Source: Clostridium sp. CAG:288
Lineage (GTDB): Bacteria > Bacillota_I > Bacilli_A > RFN20 > CAG-288
NCBI GenBank assembly: GCA_000437395.1
Contig: FR898163.1
Location: forward strand, 18,564-82,563
Length of the DNA stretch: 64,000 nt
Direction: 5' to 3'
The translations under genes were made by a program, and so were the position numbers. The notes beneath the pieces were generated by a model. The model worked only from the letters and a program-made list of their open reading frames with translations. It had not been told where the DNA came from and ran no database searches. Positions 7,157-16,445 of this stretch are shown here, piece after piece (the stretch's first letter is position 1; each line of letters starts with the position of its first letter).

Positions 7157-9845
7157 ATTCGACTATGAATTCTCTGATTGTTACGCCAGAATTGTTAACA
7201 ACATTAGATTCAACTTTGACATATCTTGCTCTAACATTATCAAGATTAATAATAATTTCTTCTTGAGAGAGATAATTATCATCGCCTACTTTAGTGTAGT
7301 TTGCTCCATCTTCTGAAATGTAGAATGTACAATTTTCGAATAAATCACCTGGGTGTTCAGTTGTATTTTGATAGAAAGAAATCTTTTTAATTTCTTTGAC
7401 TTGTCTTAAGTCTAAGCAGACATAAGCACCAACTGTACAGTGCCAGTCAAACCAAACATATGTTGATAAGTCATTATCAAGCATTAAGTTAAAGTCTGCG
7501 TGAGCTGCATCAGCCATTACGAAACCATCAGCGGTAACTGTAACTTGGTCTAAGGAAAGTGTGTTATAACTTACTTCTTTGATTGAAACCCATGTTTCTG
7601 TACTTGAGTTCTTAATCATAATATAACGAGCGTTAACTGGGTTATCTCTTAAATCTAATAAGACATTAGCACTATCGGATAAACCGACATAGTTATAGTT
7701 TTTAGCATCGCGTGAGACATAGACTTTACCAACCATGTAATCTGTTGCACCATTAGCGTTTCCATAGAGAATCTTAATATCGTGAATTTCTTTAACTTCT
7801 TCTAAATCAATTCTAATGTATGCATCTTCTGATGGAACTGAGCCAAACCAACAATATGTTGATTCATCGCCATCGAATATGTTGTCGACTGAACCTGAAT
7901 AAATAGAATCAAATCCTTCATAAACAATACCTGTTGGTAAACCTAAAGCTAATTTAACTTTATCGTTTGCAATTTGCTTAACTTTATTCATGAAAGGCTT
8001 TAAGACACTAACACCGTAATCAGCATATTTGTAGTCAATATTATAAGTGATAACATTGAGAACTGGTTCTTTATGAAGCTTTGATTTTTCTTCATAACTA
8101 TTACCATTATCGAGCATGGTTTTTAATTGATCATTAGACAAATTATCGAAGTCTTTCATAATTGTTAGATAATTTATCATAGCGTTACTTGCGTCTTCTA
8201 GAGCTTCGATCCATGGAAACATAGAATCTTTAAGTTTTGTGTTTTTAGCGTTTGCTTTAAATGATTCAATGCTAGCAGTGAATTTTGTGAAGTATTCAAC
8301 AAGTTTTGTTACATCATTAGTTGTTTCATATTCAGTAATTAATTCTTTGAGATCTTTTGCTTCTTCAAAGTACTTTCCTTCATAGAGGTTTGCGTTAGTA
8401 AGGTGTGAAGAAATAGCTTTTAAGGATTCATATTCTTTTTCTTCTACATATTTAAATGAATCATTATAACTCTTATCAACGTTAAATTTGTTTGGATTCC
8501 ATGTGTAATCACAAATAGCAAAGATAGAAAGTTTTGAAGGTTCAGCTTGTTGCATTGGGTTTGTAACCATACCTTCAAATGGAACTGTATCATCAGTATA
8601 GTTGATATTTAAAACTTCGCCTTTACCCATTAATAAGTGATCTGTTGAGTAATCGTTAACTGGCCAGTTTAACCAAAAGAAAGGCTTTTTATTTGTTAAA
8701 TTTGTGAATTCAGTAAATCTACCTGATTCCATAGAAGAGCAAACATCATCGCCTGTCCACATGATATGAATGGAATCATCTAAGTCTTTCATTAATGAAG
8801 CGTAGTATTTATTTAAATCTACTTTTAATCTTTGTTCAGCTTGATAGCAGTAAGCACTTGGAACGAAGACTAAATCATTACAATCATTTTTAGCTTTTAA
8901 GAAAGTAGCAACATCGTTTAAAAGCTTATTGTGTAAACTGCCGTCTTCTAAGAGCCCGCCTGTTACTTCGACGTCATCGGCTGAAATAACGAATTGTCTA
9001 ACACCAGCTTCATAAAGTTGATTGAATTTCTTTTCAACAATTTGTAATGAAGCATCGTAGTTATCAGCTGTTATTTTATTTGACATGAATGGGTGTAAAG
9101 CCCAAGCGAGTTTTGTCTTTGTTCCACGTCCAACTTCAATTTGTTCCTTTAAGATTTCTAAGTCGTTTTCGGCGTATAAATCTCTCCAACATGAAGAGTG
9201 ATAAGCATCGTCTTTAGGAGCGTAAATATAAATGTTTGACTTGAACTTAGAGCCGAATCTCATGAGTTCTTTACGTTCTTCACTTGTCCAAGGTATTCCA
9301 TAGTAACCTTCGATGAATCCTCTATAGTAAGAAGAAGAATAATCCTTAATTTCTAACTCTCTAACTTTATCTTGAGTTTGTTGGAAAATTAAATCCAATG
9401 TGGATAAACCATAATAAACGCTGTCACTATCTTTACCAAGAATTACAATATTGTTATCTTTAATGGAAAGATAATAAGAATCTATCTTTTCACTTATATA
9501 ACTAACGTCTTCTGTAATATAGCTATCAACTTTTTCTTTACTTGAATAAACACCAAGGAGTAAGTTTCCTTTTTCTGTTGAAATATCATCTCCAATAGAA
9601 GCTTTAACATTTTTGCGTGAGAGAACTTCTATGGCTTTATTTTTTGTATATGAATCAATTTTACTTTCATATACAATATTGTATTTTCCACTGATAGTAG
9701 AATTTTTATCACCATAGGTGATGCTTTGAACTGTAGGATAGATTTCGTATTCGACATTGTTTGTTGTGTCAGCTGTTTTTAATGCACCACCAGTGGCACC
9801 GAATAAACCGACAAAAGTAACTATTAATGTTCTAAACTTTTTCAT
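7155..9845 (-). CDS. Secreted GH84 beta-N-acetylglucosaminidase with two F5/8-type (CBM32-like) domains
   Basis: An 896-residue protein. A basic, hydrophobic N-terminus (1-22) looks like a signal peptide. A GH20b-like domain (about 30-160) precedes the GH84 barrel, which opens with GFIEGYYGIPW (176-186) and carries the paired catalytic aspartates D290-D291 in ISADDVEV. A helical linker (about 480-640) leads to two discoidin-like modules (about 655-770 and 775-896) ending in IREF. GH84 enzymes remove N-acetylglucosamine from mucin or O-GlcNAc glycans by substrate assistance. It is the second gene of an operon, 10 bases after an LRR lipoprotein, with AGGAG before its ATG. Confidence 0.9.
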   Translation of the reverse strand: MKKFRTLIVTFVGLFGATGGALKTADTTNNVEYEIYPTVQSITYGDKNSTISGKYNIVYESKIDSYTKNKAIEVLSRKNVKASIGDDISTEKGNLLLGVYSSKEKVDSYITEDVSYISEKIDSYYLSIKDNNIVILGKDSDSVYYGLSTLDLIFQQTQDKVRELEIKDYSSSYYRGFIEGYYGIPWTSEERKELMRFGSKFKSNIYIYAPKDDAYHSSCWRDLYAENDLEILKEQIEVGRGTKTKLAWALHPFMSNKITADNYDASLQIVEKKFNQLYEAGVRQFVISADDVEVTGGLLEDGSLHNKLLNDVATFLKAKNDCNDLVFVPSAYCYQAEQRLKVDLNKYYASLMKDLDDSIHIMWTGDDVCSSMESGRFTEFTNLTNKKPFFWLNWPVNDYSTDHLLMGKGEVLNINYTDDTVPFEGMVTNPMQQAEPSKLSIFAICDYTWNPNKFNVDKSYNDSFKYVEEKEYESLKAISSHLTNANLYEGKYFEEAKDLKELITEYETTNDVTKLVEYFTKFTASIESFKANAKNTKLKDSMFPWIEALEDASNAMINYLTIMKDFDNLSNDQLKTMLDNGNSYEEKSKLHKEPVLNVITYNIDYKYADYGVSVLKPFMNKVKQIANDKVKLALGLPTGIVYEGFDSIYSGSVDNIFDGDESTYCWFGSVPSEDAYIRIDLEEVKEIHDIKILYGNANGATDYMVGKVYVSRDAKNYNYVGLSDSANVLLDLRDNPVNARYIMIKNSSTETWVSIKEVSYNTLSLDQVTVTADGFVMADAAHADFNLMLDNDLSTYVWFDWHCTVGAYVCLDLRQVKEIKKISFYQNTTEHPGDLFENCTFYISEDGANYTKVGDDNYLSQEEIIINLDNVRARYVKVESNVVNNSGVTIREFIVE

Positions 9846-9855
9846 AGTGTTTCTC

Positions 9856-11463
9856 CTATAAAATTACGATAGAAAATTTAACGCCGGCTAATGAATCGTT
9901 TTGATCGTTTACTTTAACGGCTTTATAATTTTCTTCTTTTCCTATATACCAAATAGATTCAATGCTTAAGTCGTAGAAAGCAGCTTCTCCAATTTCAGTT
10001 AATGAAGAAGGTAAAACTAATTCTGATACGACAGCACTTTCTTCTTCACTAGCGTTACTAAATAAGAAGTTAGCAGGTATTTTTGTTACACCTTCTAAGA
10101 AAGCAACTTGAAGCTTTTCTTTGCTTCCTGCTTTTGTGAAGATATTGTTACCTAATTTGAAATCAGCTAAGTTAGTTGAATCAACATAAAGTCTTGTGAG
10201 TGATTCGCTGTTATAGAAAGCGTAATCGTCGATTGTTTTTAAATTTTTATTTAAATAAATATCTTTTAAGCTTGTGCAATTATAGAAGGCTTTATATCCG
10301 ATAGTTTTTAATGATGCAGGAGCAATTACTTGCTTTAATGCACTACCGTTAAAGGCTTCTTCGCCAATTGTTTCAATGGATTCATTAAATAAAACTGCAT
10401 TTAACGATGCACACTTCTTAAAGGCGAATGGTTCAATGGTTGTTAATTTGCTCTTTGATAAATCGAGATTTACTAATTTACTATAGGCAAAGGCGTTTTG
10501 ACCAATCGATGAAACATTGTCAACTTTAATATGTTCAAGCTTACTAAATTCAAAAGCGTGTTCACCAATAGTTTCAACATTTCTAAAATCAATTTCTGTT
10601 ATGCCAGATTCATAGAATGCATATTTACCGATTGATTTTAAAGTTGATGGTAAAGATATATTAGTGACATTACTTAATTTATAGAAAGCGTAGTCACCAA
10701 TACTTTCAACTTGGGATTCACTTGAGAAATAAATGTTATTTACATTGCATGTTTCGTTAGGATTTGTTGCAAGTGGATAGAAAAGACGACTTGGTATTTT
10801 TTTGACGTCTTTACCAAAATAAATATCGATTGATTGAGCTGCATCACCTTTAAAGAAGACCCAGTTACGGCCATTTAATTCTTCTATTTCAACAGCATCA
10901 TAGTAAACTGTTTTAATTCCAGAACTATTAAAGGCACCAGCACCGATCTTTTTAATGCTCGATGGAATGGCAACACTTGTTAACCATGTTTTATAGGCAA
11001 ATGCTTCATCAGCAATTTCTTGGACAGGAAGATTGTTGTATTCGCTAGGAATTACTAACTCTGGAGTATTAAGCTTATATTCTTTATCTGAAACAATATA
11101 GTATGTTCCATCATCACTTAATGTAAATGTTAACAAGTCAGAACTTGTTGGAGTTAAGCTGCCAGGAAATTCTTTAAATGAAAGAGAAGCAAATTCATGT
11201 GAATCTAAAGCTTCTTGAGTAAGCTCATTTTTAAACTCGTACACTGTTTTATCAGTAGGTGTACTTGGTATGCTAGAAGATGAACTTGTAGAACTTGTTG
11301 AAGTGCTACTACTAGTACTTGAACTTGTTTTACTAGTAGAACTACTTACTGTACTACTTGAACTGATTGAGTCACTATTGCTACTGCTTGACACAGGAGG
11401 CTTTTGATTATTACAAGCACATAAGAATAACGACAAAAAAACAAAAATACAACTTTTTTTCAT
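9856..11463 (-). CDS. Surface lipoprotein with BspA-type leucine-rich repeats
   Basis: A 535-residue protein. The signal peptide ends in the lipobox LCAC (lipidated Cys about 16), followed by a Ser/Thr linker (about 25-70) and about a dozen LRR_5 repeats with cores such as IGEHAFEFSKLEHI and IGYKAFYNCTSLKDIYL. BspA-type proteins mediate adhesion or display at the cell surface. It is the first gene of a unit that continues into the GH84 enzyme, suggesting a joint role on host glycoproteins. No convincing Shine-Dalgarno is seen before the ATG; AAGAATTATT is the only weak candidate. Confidence 0.85.
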   Translation of the reverse strand: MKKSCIFVFLSLFLCACNNQKPPVSSSSNSDSISSSSTVSSSTSKTSSSTSSSTSTSSTSSSSSIPSTPTDKTVYEFKNELTQEALDSHEFASLSFKEFPGSLTPTSSDLLTFTLSDDGTYYIVSDKEYKLNTPELVIPSEYNNLPVQEIADEAFAYKTWLTSVAIPSSIKKIGAGAFNSSGIKTVYYDAVEIEELNGRNWVFFKGDAAQSIDIYFGKDVKKIPSRLFYPLATNPNETCNVNNIYFSSESQVESIGDYAFYKLSNVTNISLPSTLKSIGKYAFYESGITEIDFRNVETIGEHAFEFSKLEHIKVDNVSSIGQNAFAYSKLVNLDLSKSKLTTIEPFAFKKCASLNAVLFNESIETIGEEAFNGSALKQVIAPASLKTIGYKAFYNCTSLKDIYLNKNLKTIDDYAFYNSESLTRLYVDSTNLADFKLGNNIFTKAGSKEKLQVAFLEGVTKIPANFLFSNASEEESAVVSELVLPSSLTEIGEAAFYDLSIESIWYIGKEENYKAVKVNDQNDSLAGVKFSIVIL

Positions 11464-11582
11464 AATAATTCTTAAGTAATTATTTGCATATCGATATATA
11501 GGCTAACTTATTTTATCGACTGTAGGCAAATTAATTAAATTCTTCTCATATATCTCAGCAAATTACTTTCCTTTCTAATTAA

Positions 11583-11611
11583 ATTCTAGCAAGTCGATGA
11601 ACAATATTCAA
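11583..11611 (-). promoter_or_regulatory. Promoter of the LRR lipoprotein/GH84 operon
   Basis: On the minus strand: TTGAAT (11606-11611), 17-base spacer, TAGAAT (11583-11588) preceded by TGC, an extended -10. It lies about 120 bases before the lipoprotein start. The cre-like site at 11639-11652 is upstream of its -35. Confidence 0.55.
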
Positions 11612-11638
11612 CATATTTTTAACTAACTTAAAAAACAA

Positions 11639-11652
11639 TGTAATCGTTTACT
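11639..11652 (-). promoter_or_regulatory. cre-like operator upstream of the LRR/GH84 operon
   Basis: Read leftward the site is AGTAAACGATTACA, 13 of 14 positions compatible with the cre consensus TGNAANCGNNNNCA, and one base different from the site at 43729. It lies 27 bases upstream of the -35 hexamer, a position more typical of activation than of blocking RNA polymerase. Confidence 0.55.
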
Positions 11653-11825
11653 TTACACCTATTTTTTAAATAATATAAATTTTATTTATTAATTTTTTAA
11701 TTTAGTGTATTTTTTCACACGTGTAAAAAAATAGATTGACTTTTTAAAAAAATTGATGATTAACAAGTTATTTTATTTAAATCTAATATAGTGTATAATT
11801 TATATTAAGAATTAAGGAGATTAGT

Positions 11826-12767
11826 ATGGATAAAATTGCAGTTTTAATTCCATGTTATAATGAAGAACTTTCTATAGTAAAAGTTATTCAAGATTGTCAT
11901 AGATATATACCTGAAGCTAAAGTGTATGTTTATGATAATAACTCAACAGATAAATCAGTAGAATTAGCAAACCAAGCAGGTGCAATTGTAAGACATGAAT
12001 ATCAACAAGGCAAAGGCAATGTTGTTAGAAGAATGTTTAGAGAAATTGATGCCATGTGTTATATCATGGTTGATGCTGATGATACATATGATTTATCATC
12101 TGCTCCAAAGATGATTGATTTAGTCTTAAAGCACAACGCTGATATGGTTGTAGGAGATAGACTCTCATCCACATACTTTACCGAAAATAAAAGACCATTT
12201 CACAATTTTGGCAATAGTTTAGTTAGATTTTCTACCAATCATGTTTTCCACGGCAATATTCGTGATGTTATGACAGGCTTTAGAGCTTTTAGTTATCAAT
12301 ATGTTAAATCGTTCCCATGCTTATCTAGTGGATTTGAAATTGAAACAGAAATGACGATATTTTCACTCGACAAAAAGATGCAGCTTGAAAATGTTGTTAT
12401 TCAATATAAAGATAGACAAAAAGGAAGCTTCTCAAAGCTTAATACTGTAAGTGATGGAATTAAAGTAATGCTTACAATAGCAAGATTAACAAAGTGTTAT
12501 AGACCAATGTTTTACTATGGAATATTAGCTTTATTATCATTTATCGTTGGATTAGCTTTTGGTATTCCAGGAGTTTTAAAAGCAATAGGAGTTAATTTCT
12601 CATCTTATATTCTTATAGGAATCGGTGCATTGTTTATTTTAATAGCTTTCTTACTATTGATTACTGGATCAATGTTAAAAGTTCAACATATTAAAGAAAA
12701 GCAATCGTTTGAACATACTCTTTACGAGATTAATCAAGATTATAAAAAACATGTTAATTCTAAATAA
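11826..12767 (+). CDS. Family 2 glycosyltransferase with two C-terminal membrane helices
   Basis: A 313-residue enzyme. The GT-A domain (1-about 225) starts IAVLIPCYNEELSIVKVI and has VYDNNSTDKS and the metal-binding VDADDTYD, as in DPM1/GtrB-type polyprenyl-phosphate glycosyltransferases. Two helices follow (about 232-255 and 262-285), then a basic tail. Such proteins transfer a sugar from a nucleotide donor to an undecaprenyl carrier. AAGGAG lies before the ATG and a strong terminator follows, so it is a monocistronic gene. The donor sugar is unknown. The large membrane protein opposite (13076-15535) could use its product, but that is only an inference from position. Confidence 0.88.
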   Translation: MDKIAVLIPCYNEELSIVKVIQDCHRYIPEAKVYVYDNNSTDKSVELANQAGAIVRHEYQQGKGNVVRRMFREIDAMCYIMVDADDTYDLSSAPKMIDLVLKHNADMVVGDRLSSTYFTENKRPFHNFGNSLVRFSTNHVFHGNIRDVMTGFRAFSYQYVKSFPCLSSGFEIETEMTIFSLDKKMQLENVVIQYKDRQKGSFSKLNTVSDGIKVMLTIARLTKCYRPMFYYGILALLSFIVGLAFGIPGVLKAIGVNFSSYILIGIGALFILIAFLLLITGSMLKVQHIKEKQSFEHTLYEINQDYKKHVNSK

Positions 12768-12772
12768 ATAAC

Positions 12773-12796
12773 AGCGCTCATAGAGCGCTTTTTTAG
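12773..12796 (+). terminator. Intrinsic terminator of the GT2 gene
   Basis: Seven-base-pair GC-rich stem (12773-12779 with 12783-12789), three-base loop, then six T, directly after the stop codon. Confidence 0.9.
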
Positions 12797-13075
12797 TCTA
12801 TATTTATAAAAAGTTATATTATTTTGTCCCTTTTTAATATTTTTTATCTAAAAACCTTAGCTTTTAAGTAGGTATAAATAATACTTAAATCAATAAAGAG
12901 TAATATTGTAATTGTCAATAATTTTGTGTAGTGTTTATAGGTCAAAAATTTTGGCTTTATTACCTTTAAATTGTAAAGAAATTAAAATTTGTTAAAGAAG
13001 TGAGCAAAAACATATTAAAACTTACGGTTATATATAGTGAAGGGGATAAGTATACGCTTTAAATTTTACTTATAG
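12797..13075. other. Intergenic region with nothing recognised
   Basis: AT-rich sequence between convergent genes. After the GT2 terminator no open frame, RNA gene or clear terminator for the leftward membrane-protein gene is seen. Confidence 0.5.
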
Positions 13076-15535
13076 TTATTGAATATTATTTATAACTTTC
13101 TTTTCAGTAAGTATATTGCTTGTTATTGCTACTAGTATTAGTGATACAAGTGGAATTATAAAACTATTTGAATATGGCGATGTATTATAGTGTCCCCAGA
13201 AAGATGTGTAGTGGAATAATAATCCATTAACATCTTCGCCAGTTAATCCATCAAATCTTACAAATATATAATCGAAGCAAATTATAGTACTAATTATTAA
13301 TACAAAGATAATAACTTTAAATAGTGGCTCTATCACTTTTTTGTTATCGCTATATTTATCGAATAATTTAGATATAGTTATAAATGTTGAAAAAGCCATT
13401 ATCGGGAAAATATCAAGATTATATCTTACGCATATTCCTGCATAACTAGCAGTTATAGTACTGATTATTAAGCTAGCAATAGGAAGAAGGATAATACTTG
13501 ATTTAATATAGTTATCTTCTTCTTTTCTAAAGCATAATGGAATAGCAAAGCAAACTAAGAATATAGGTGCAAAGAAAAGACCTATTGTGTAAGAAGTATA
13601 TGGATGAGTTTCCATACTTATATAACAGTAAGAAGCATCAAAGAAAGGCATGCCGTTTGTGGAATTACAAAAAGCTGGTAGTTGTAAATAAAAATGGAAA
13701 ATAGCACTTATTAAAGCTTTGCTGCTGAAAGGTAAATTTGTTTGATCAGTAACTGTCAATTGATATGATTGACCAAATTCAAAGAAAGAGTTAAATCTTG
13801 CTTTGTTAAAAAGCATTACTCCTATAGCCCCGACGATTACTATTGCAAAACATGGGATAAACTTTATAATATTTTTCTTCCAAGCTTTGTTTTCAAAAAG
13901 CATTTTAAGGTATAAAGGAGCTAAAAATATAAAGGTTACAATTAAGTTTGGACGACTTAAAACAAGTAAAACGATAGTTACAGCTGATAGTGTTAAATAT
14001 GTTATTCGACTATTTGTTTTAGAATTATAAGCTTTTAAAACAAAGAAGAAAGTTAAGAACATATTGGCTATACCATATGCGTATGGAATGTGGTAAATTC
14101 CTTCAACATAATATCCTGTTTTATAAGATGTTATATAAAAAGTTAAAGATAAAGATATGCTACATAATAAAAGGAAAGCTGTAAATTTAAAATTGTTTTT
14201 CTTTGTGAAGGCTTTGACTGCTTCAATTTCAGCTAACAACAAACTAAATAGTGAGATTATCATTCCCATTTGTTGTATGCTAGCTATGCTTGGAATATAT
14301 CCCCCAGAAATATAGTAGACTGGTAGCATAAATAAAATGACAGGAGCTATTCCATAATAACAATAATATTTTCCGTTATAGAAGGCATGATCCCAATAAT
14401 ATGGAATGCCATTTCTACTATTTGTATCATAAGGATTTGGCAAAGCTATTAATCTATCATCAACAGGCAAATCCAAACTAAGTCTATTTTTCATAACAGC
14501 ATCAAACTGTTGAAAATAAATATTGGAATTTTGAATATCAATAGAACTATATTGAACTAGGAATTTATCTTTGAATATAAATAAAACAGATATTAAATAG
14601 GCTAATAATGTAATGCCAAAAATGCAAAGTAGTCCATATTCTAACTTCTTATAGCTACTATCATTATTTTTGAGCGATTGACCAAATTTTTTGCTTATAG
14701 TAGGTAAGAAAACAATAAGTGATAATAGTGATATAATACATACTTGTCTTATAGTGTTAAATGCAAAAGGCATTTGTGCATTTAAAGTTATACTCTTTAA
14801 ATATAAGTCTGGATTTTTAAAGTATTTATCTTCGTGATCATTTTTAATATTAAATCTTATTTGAAGGGATTGGGTCTCCCCTACTCTTCCAATATCCATA
14901 TAATTATAAAGATCTGTTTTAGGGTTTGTTAAAAATGAGAATTCTTGTGAACTTGTTTTAAAATATGTTTCGACGTTGAGACTAACATTATTAAAAGTAA
15001 AGTAAATGTTTTTTAGTGTAATATCAGTAGTATCTATTGTAATAGTTCCGTCGCTCGGAATATATATAAGACCTTCATCTGTTAATTTAGCGCCATTAGA
15101 TAATTTAATTTTTTCTGAAGTTAAAGATATTGTTTCTTTTTTATAGTGTTGATTGAATCCTTGAAAATTGAAATACGATACTTCCAAAATGAAGCTTATT
15201 ATAAATATTCCAAGAAGTGCAAATCTAGAGCTTTTATACTCTTTATTTTCTTTTTTAACGAATTTTTTATATAGAGTTTCTAAGTTAATAACTTTAGCTA
15301 ATATATAGTTAAAAAAGTTAATAGGTAACAAATTAACATGTGACGTATGTGGAAAAACAATATGTATTATTCCCAATGTTATTACGCTAATTATAAAATA
15401 TGATATAAAGTCAAAGAGCAAATTAAACGATAATATTTCTTTAATTGTCTTCTTTTTAAAAATTATGTAATAAGCGTTTTCTATTAAGGCAAGTAATATA
15501 AAAAAAGGAAGTGTTATAGCTAGATCTATTAACAT
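13076..15535 (-). CDS. Large polytopic membrane protein, possibly a GT-C-type glycosyltransferase
   Basis: An 819-residue protein with about 15 hydrophobic helices. Two helices and a cytoplasmic loop (about 1-110) precede an extracytoplasmic beta-rich stretch (about 130-255); the remaining helices form a bundle broken by a loop with LDLPVDDRLIALPNPYD and GIPYYWDHAFYNGKYYCYYGIAPV. The NPYD and YWDHAFYNGKYY motifs recur in uncharacterised Firmicute membrane proteins that resemble GT-C enzymes using polyprenyl-phosphate sugars. Function is unproven. AAAGGAGAAG precedes the ATG. It is downstream of, and in the same direction as, the two-component genes, with a 124-base gap. Confidence 0.6.
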   Translation of the reverse strand: MLIDLAITLPFFILLALIENAYYIIFKKKTIKEILSFNLLFDFISYFIISVITLGIIHIVFPHTSHVNLLPINFFNYILAKVINLETLYKKFVKKENKEYKSSRFALLGIFIISFILEVSYFNFQGFNQHYKKETISLTSEKIKLSNGAKLTDEGLIYIPSDGTITIDTTDITLKNIYFTFNNVSLNVETYFKTSSQEFSFLTNPKTDLYNYMDIGRVGETQSLQIRFNIKNDHEDKYFKNPDLYLKSITLNAQMPFAFNTIRQVCIISLLSLIVFLPTISKKFGQSLKNNDSSYKKLEYGLLCIFGITLLAYLISVLFIFKDKFLVQYSSIDIQNSNIYFQQFDAVMKNRLSLDLPVDDRLIALPNPYDTNSRNGIPYYWDHAFYNGKYYCYYGIAPVILFMLPVYYISGGYIPSIASIQQMGMIISLFSLLLAEIEAVKAFTKKNNFKFTAFLLLCSISLSLTFYITSYKTGYYVEGIYHIPYAYGIANMFLTFFFVLKAYNSKTNSRITYLTLSAVTIVLLVLSRPNLIVTFIFLAPLYLKMLFENKAWKKNIIKFIPCFAIVIVGAIGVMLFNKARFNSFFEFGQSYQLTVTDQTNLPFSSKALISAIFHFYLQLPAFCNSTNGMPFFDASYCYISMETHPYTSYTIGLFFAPIFLVCFAIPLCFRKEEDNYIKSSIILLPIASLIISTITASYAGICVRYNLDIFPIMAFSTFITISKLFDKYSDNKKVIEPLFKVIIFVLIISTIICFDYIFVRFDGLTGEDVNGLLFHYTSFWGHYNTSPYSNSFIIPLVSLILVAITSNILTEKKVINNIQ

Positions 15536-15659
15536 ATTCTTCTCCTTTCAAAACCAATAATAAGAGTATACCATTATTTATAATAAATAAAAAACATTCT
15601 ATAAAAAGTATTTTTGTGGACAATTAAAAACTACTATTTATATATTAAACACTTTAAGG

Positions 15660-16445
15660 TTATTTTCTTGTTTGTTGTATTTCTTCTAGATGGCTTAAAT
15701 AATAAATGCTCCAGTCGTAACTTTTTAAAAATTCTCCTTTAAACACTGTTAAGTCTTTACCATCTAAAAAGTTCCAATAATCGCAATCGATATTTTTAGA
15801 TATTAAAGATAGTTCTCCTCTATTTGAAACGACACACTCAAAATCAATTTCTTTAAGAGTTTTATGCAATCTCCATACGGCATCCCTATAAAGTTTCTTT
15901 GATTTTTCTAAATCGTGATCAGGCCATAGTTGAGATATAGCATCATACATTGTTAGGCCACGCTCTCTATAAACTAATAACAGTGCAAATAATTCTTTAG
16001 CTTTACTTGAAGAAAATAATATTCTTTCATTATTAATATAGCAATCAAAGGTATCAAACATATTTACTTTTAATATTTTTATTTCGTTAGAAATAGTTCT
16101 TATAATTTTTGAAACATCTTCTTTACTGTATGGTTTATATATAAATCCTACTACGTTATTTTTAATGCTTTTATCTAGATCGTTAATAGTTATTGTTAAT
16201 CCAGTTATAAAAACAATTTTTGTTTTTGGCTTAATTTTTAAGATCTTTTTTGCTAATGAAATACCATCGATATTAGGCATTCGTATATCTAAAAAAGCTG
16301 AATCAATATGATTATTTGTGACGTAATTTAATATTGCTTCTTCATTATCTTGAAAAAACTTGTACTCTAAACCACTCTCGTGAATTATTTCATTTAAAAA
16401 TACAAAAAGTGCACTTATTTCATCATCGACAATTAATAGCTTCAT
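15660..16445 (-). CDS. Response regulator with SARP/winged-helix output domain
   Basis: A 261-residue protein. The receiver domain (1-about 120) has the acidic pair in IVDDE, the phosphorylated Asp in AFLDIRMPNIDG, the Thr of FITG and Lys of IYKPYS. The output part (about 135-255) reads KAKELFALLLVYRERGLTMYDAISQLWP, a winged helix of the transcriptional-activator/BTAD-associated type seen in SARP-like regulators, not a LytTR domain. Its ATG shares a base with the kinase stop (TAATG), so kinase and regulator are translationally coupled. Target genes are unknown; the membrane protein at 13076-15535 is the nearest candidate. Confidence 0.85.
   Translation of the reverse strand: MKLLIVDDEISALFVFLNEIIHESGLEYKFFQDNEEAILNYVTNNHIDSAFLDIRMPNIDGISLAKKILKIKPKTKIVFITGLTITINDLDKSIKNNVVGFIYKPYSKEDVSKIIRTISNEIKILKVNMFDTFDCYINNERILFSSSKAKELFALLLVYRERGLTMYDAISQLWPDHDLEKSKKLYRDAVWRLHKTLKEIDFECVVSNRGELSLISKNIDCDYWNFLDGKDLTVFKGEFLKSYDWSIYYLSHLEEIQQTRK

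Larger units (their letters stand above)
11464..11825. other. Divergent intergenic region holding promoters for both flanking genes
   Basis: This 362-base AT-rich gap separates the LRR/GH84 operon from the glycosyltransferase. It contains a leftward extended -10 promoter (11583-11611), a cre-like site (11639-11652) and a rightward TATAAT at 11794-11799 whose -35 is poor. The leftward transcript has a leader of about 110 bases with an AAAGGAAAG ribosome-like site that serves no clear frame. No RNA gene or open frame is recognised. Confidence 0.5.
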